DNA of 6,447 nt from an uncultured Acetatifactor sp. (GTDB lineage Bacteria; Bacillota; Clostridia; Lachnospirales; Lachnospiraceae), in contig CAJUGL010000041.1 in the NCBI GenBank assembly GCA_910586515.1, forward strand, positions 1 through 6,447. Reading direction: 5' to 3'. The position numbers and the translations under genes are program-made. Positions 4,782 to 6,447 of this stretch are shown here, piece after piece. Every line of letters starts with the position of its first letter. The stretch's first letter is position 1. The notes below the pieces were generated by a model. That model ran no database searches and was not told where the DNA came from. It saw only the letters and a list, made by a program, of their open reading frames with translations.

Positions 4782-6341
4782 TCACCGGATTCGCTGAATC
4801 CTCTTCAGCTTTTTCCCCACTTCCCAGTCGTATGGAGCAAAGGCAATATCCGGCAGGACAAGCCTTCTGTCCCTGGCCAGTTTGCGAAATTCCCCAACCA
4901 CGGTTTCCCTCTCCTCCTCTGTAAGATCAGCATAGACTGTGATGCTCCTGTCAGGATTCTGCACCACCCGGTATTCCCAGGTGCTTTCCTTCCTCTTCCG
5001 GTCTGTTGGGCTTTCCCCGGAACTTCCGGTCTGTCTCCGGATTCTTCTCTCCCCTTTTGCCAAACCAAATTCGGAAGGGTCCGCTGTTTCTCTCCTGTCC
5101 CTGTCCCGTCCCGGCTGCCCGGTTGCCGCTTTCCTGGTTCCCTTCTGTCTGGGCTGCTCGGTTGCCGCTTTCCTGGTTCCCTCCTGTCCTGGCTGCTTGG
5201 ATGCCGCTTTCCTGGTTCCCTTCTGTCCCGGCTGCACTGACACCTCCCGTTTCTCCTGCCCCACCCCCGCAAAGAGGATACATCTGCGGATGAAGTCCGG
5301 AAAAATCAGCCTCTCTCTTCCCTGTTCGTCCAGAAACGAAAACATGTCGTCCTCCCTGCCCTCGATTTTCTCCAGAGCCAGGCAGGGGCTATTACAGCTG
5401 CAGGGCTGCTTTCGCTCCACCAGAATATCGTTCAGCCGATAACGGATCATCGGTTGGGCCTTTCTCTCAAAATCCGTCACAATAGGTACGAATCGCCGTC
5501 CTTCCAGGTATTCCCGCTGAATATATACAATGTCCTCATTCAGATGAAGGGTTCCCCGGGAACAGGTGGCAGCTAGGCAGCCCTCCGTACACTGATAGAC
5601 CTGGTGAATCACCTTCTGCCGAAACACCTTTTTCAGATAGGACTCATCCCCTCGTTCCAGTACTTCCGCAATGGAAATCACCACCTGGGGAGAAATATGC
5701 AGGTTTCCCCGCTCCGCCTCTGCCCCAAGCATCAGCAGCAGGGATGGCTGCCCCACCAGAATCCTGGGTTTCAGTGCCTCCAGTCGCCTGACATGTTCCT
5801 CCATATCCCGATAGATATCGAAGAAATGGAACCGGATTCTCCTGGAATTTACCGCCTGGTACAGATTGCTGTCCGCCCGCATGAAAAAAGCAATGTCCAT
5901 GGAATCCAGGATACTTCCCGGCAGAAATTTCGCCAACACATAGCCTGCCCAACGCACCTTCTCCCTGTCGGACACCAGGAATATGCCTCTGTGGCCGGAG
6001 GTACCGGAACTCAATCCCACCGTAACGCCTTTCAGCTTGGGGGCAAAATCCCGCTCCCGCTCTGCCCGGACCGCAAAAGACTCCGCCTCCTCCCGGCTGA
6101 TTCCCACCGTGTTCAGCCGATGGAAATGCTCCATCATAAAGGCCTTGTCTATCACAGGATAGGAAGAGAACTTCTTCATCCCTCTGTAAAGGGGCGAATG
6201 CTCCGCCACATATCGCAGATGCCTTCTCAACCTCCTTTTCTGTCGGCGCCGCAGGGCTTTCCTGTTCCGAAAGCAGCGGTTTTTCGGCAAAAAATATCTA
6301 TAGTATAAGTAAAATTTCAGCACCTCCAACTGTTCAAACAC
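4782..6341 (-). CDS. PaaK/CapK-type adenylate-forming enzyme (F390 synthetase-related) with repeat insertion
   Basis: Members of this superfamily activate a carboxylate with ATP and pass it to CoA or another acceptor. With the GTG start at 6341 the protein has 519 residues. A basic N-terminal helix region (KALRRRQKRRLRRHLRYVAEHSPLY) is typical of the F390-synthetase/CapK group. Next are the nucleotide-binding loop LSSGTSGHRG (SGTSG about 112-116), the YQCTEG motif (249-254), YRLNDI (301-306), a CSC...C cluster at 314, 316 and 320 (possible metal site as in PaaK relatives) and KIEGREDDMF, the hinge. The C-terminal lid ends in GKKLKRIQRI with the likely catalytic lysine. Between FAGVG (about 361) and WEYRVVQNPDRSITVYADLTEEE (about 455) lies a basic low-complexity stretch including 13-residue repeats, so the protein is longer than the roughly 430 residues usual for the group. 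The GTG has a strong AAGGAGG (6349-6355) 7 bases upstream; a TTG at 6380 would lack this. The substrate is unknown. Confidence 0.88.
   Translation of the reverse strand: MFEQLEVLKFYLYYRYFLPKNRCFRNRKALRRRQKRRLRRHLRYVAEHSPLYRGMKKFSSYPVIDKAFMMEHFHRLNTVGISREEAESFAVRAERERDFAPKLKGVTVGLSSGTSGHRGIFLVSDREKVRWAGYVLAKFLPGSILDSMDIAFFMRADSNLYQAVNSRRIRFHFFDIYRDMEEHVRRLEALKPRILVGQPSLLLMLGAEAERGNLHISPQVVISIAEVLERGDESYLKKVFRQKVIHQVYQCTEGCLAATCSRGTLHLNEDIVYIQREYLEGRRFVPIVTDFERKAQPMIRYRLNDILVERKQPCSCNSPCLALEKIEGREDDMFSFLDEQGRERLIFPDFIRRCILFAGVGQEKREVSVQPGQKGTRKAASKQPGQEGTRKAATEQPRQKGTRKAATGQPGRDRDRRETADPSEFGLAKGERRIRRQTGSSGESPTDRKRKESTWEYRVVQNPDRSITVYADLTEEERETVVGEFRKLARDRRLVLPDIAFAPYDWEVGKKLKRIQRIR
5113..5229 (-). 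repeat. Three 39-bp tandem repeats coding for 13-residue units
   Basis: Three consecutive units at 5113-5151, 5152-5190 and 5191-5229 share the core gccgctttcctggttccct and differ at only a few bases each. A partial fourth begins at 5230. The protein units read QPGQKGTRKAASK, QPGQEGTRKAATE and QPRQKGTRKAATG, followed by a degenerate QPGRDRDRRETAD. The period is a multiple of three, so copy-number change keeps the frame. The repeats are contiguous, with no spacers. Confidence 0.9.
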
Positions 6342-6447
6342 AGCAGCACCTCCTTGTCCGTCCCGCCAGGGCGGCCCCAAATGCCCCCTGCTCGTTTATT
6401 TCCGTATCTGGCAAGTGAAGCAAATCAACATTTCCCACAGATGCACT
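6334..6447 (-). CDS. C-terminal end of an unidentified gene, overlapping the adenylate-forming enzyme
   Basis: A leftward frame enters from the right edge and is open for 37 residues (SASVGNVDLLHLPDTEINEQ, then GAFGAALAGRTRRCCCV) to a TGA at 6334-6336. The other two frames on this strand hit stops within 20 codons. The stop lies 8 bases inside the next gene (GTG at 6341), so the SD of that gene is within this coding region, which suggests a co-transcribed, coupled pair. The last residues (RTRRCCCV) come from the SD and spacer and are unlikely to be structured. The family cannot be named from this tail. Confidence 0.5.
   Translation of the reverse strand, partial: SASVGNVDLLHLPDTEINEQGAFGAALAGRTRRCCCV

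Noticed and set aside
5113..5235. CRISPR-like repeat series
   Set aside because: The 39-bp units are directly adjacent without spacers, vary between copies and are in frame with the enzyme, so they are coding tandem repeats.
4488..5240. 250-residue rightward open frame
   Set aside because: It runs antisense across the start of the SDR gene, the gap and the GC-rich repeat region. Its product is Pro/Ser/Phe/Leu-rich repeats mirroring the minus-strand coding repeats, with no SD and no domain.
4805..5283. Two other leftward frames of 155 and 110 residues across the repeats
   Set aside because: They are open only because the 39-bp repeats lack stops in all frames; the main enzyme frame continues through with conserved motifs on both sides.
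5604..6308. 234-residue rightward open frame
   Set aside because: It is wholly antisense to the adenylate-forming enzyme, whose motifs in the minus frame are unmistakable; composition is His/Pro/Gln-rich and unlike a real protein.

Overview
The window looks like a low-to-medium GC Gram-positive anaerobe of the Clostridia, most likely Lachnospiraceae. This rests on strong AGGAGG-type ribosome binding sites, GTG starts, and the style of the relaxase, epimerase and transposase proteins. It is inferred from remembered family resemblance, because no database search was possible. Nearly all genes read leftward on the minus strand; only the left-edge transposon and a short tail beside it read rightward.

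Left part, 1-2145: a graveyard of mobile DNA. A 904-bp insertion-sequence remnant (104-1007) has perfect 18-bp inverted ends and a transposase with an internal, frameshifting deletion. Next is a conjugative relaxase gene (1127-1750) whose two ends are joined in frame while the middle, including the metal-binding histidine region, is absent. A candidate promoter, a perfect 10-bp hairpin and a 12-bp palindrome lie just upstream of it. A coding-like but unrecognised fragment (1923-2129) follows. A Sel1-repeat protein (2143-2541) closes this accessory stretch.

Right part, 2699-6447: three enzyme genes in one direction. In transcription order they are a PaaK/CapK-type adenylate-forming enzyme (6341-4782), an NAD-dependent epimerase/dehydratase-like SDR (4654-3791) and a FabH-like ketoacyl synthase III (3652-2699). 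A further reading frame enters from the right edge and overlaps the first enzyme by 8 bases. Acyl activation, a condensing enzyme and a reductase-fold protein together suggest a small acyl-derived product or acyl-modification pathway. No carrier protein is visible in the window, and the AT-rich SDR may be an unrelated insertion.

The most unusual points are a run of 39-bp (13-residue) tandem repeats inside the C-terminal part of the adenylate-forming enzyme, the relaxase reduced to its ends, and a pair of mutually exclusive stems between the SDR and FabH-like genes. I saw no tRNA, rRNA, CRISPR array or known riboswitch.
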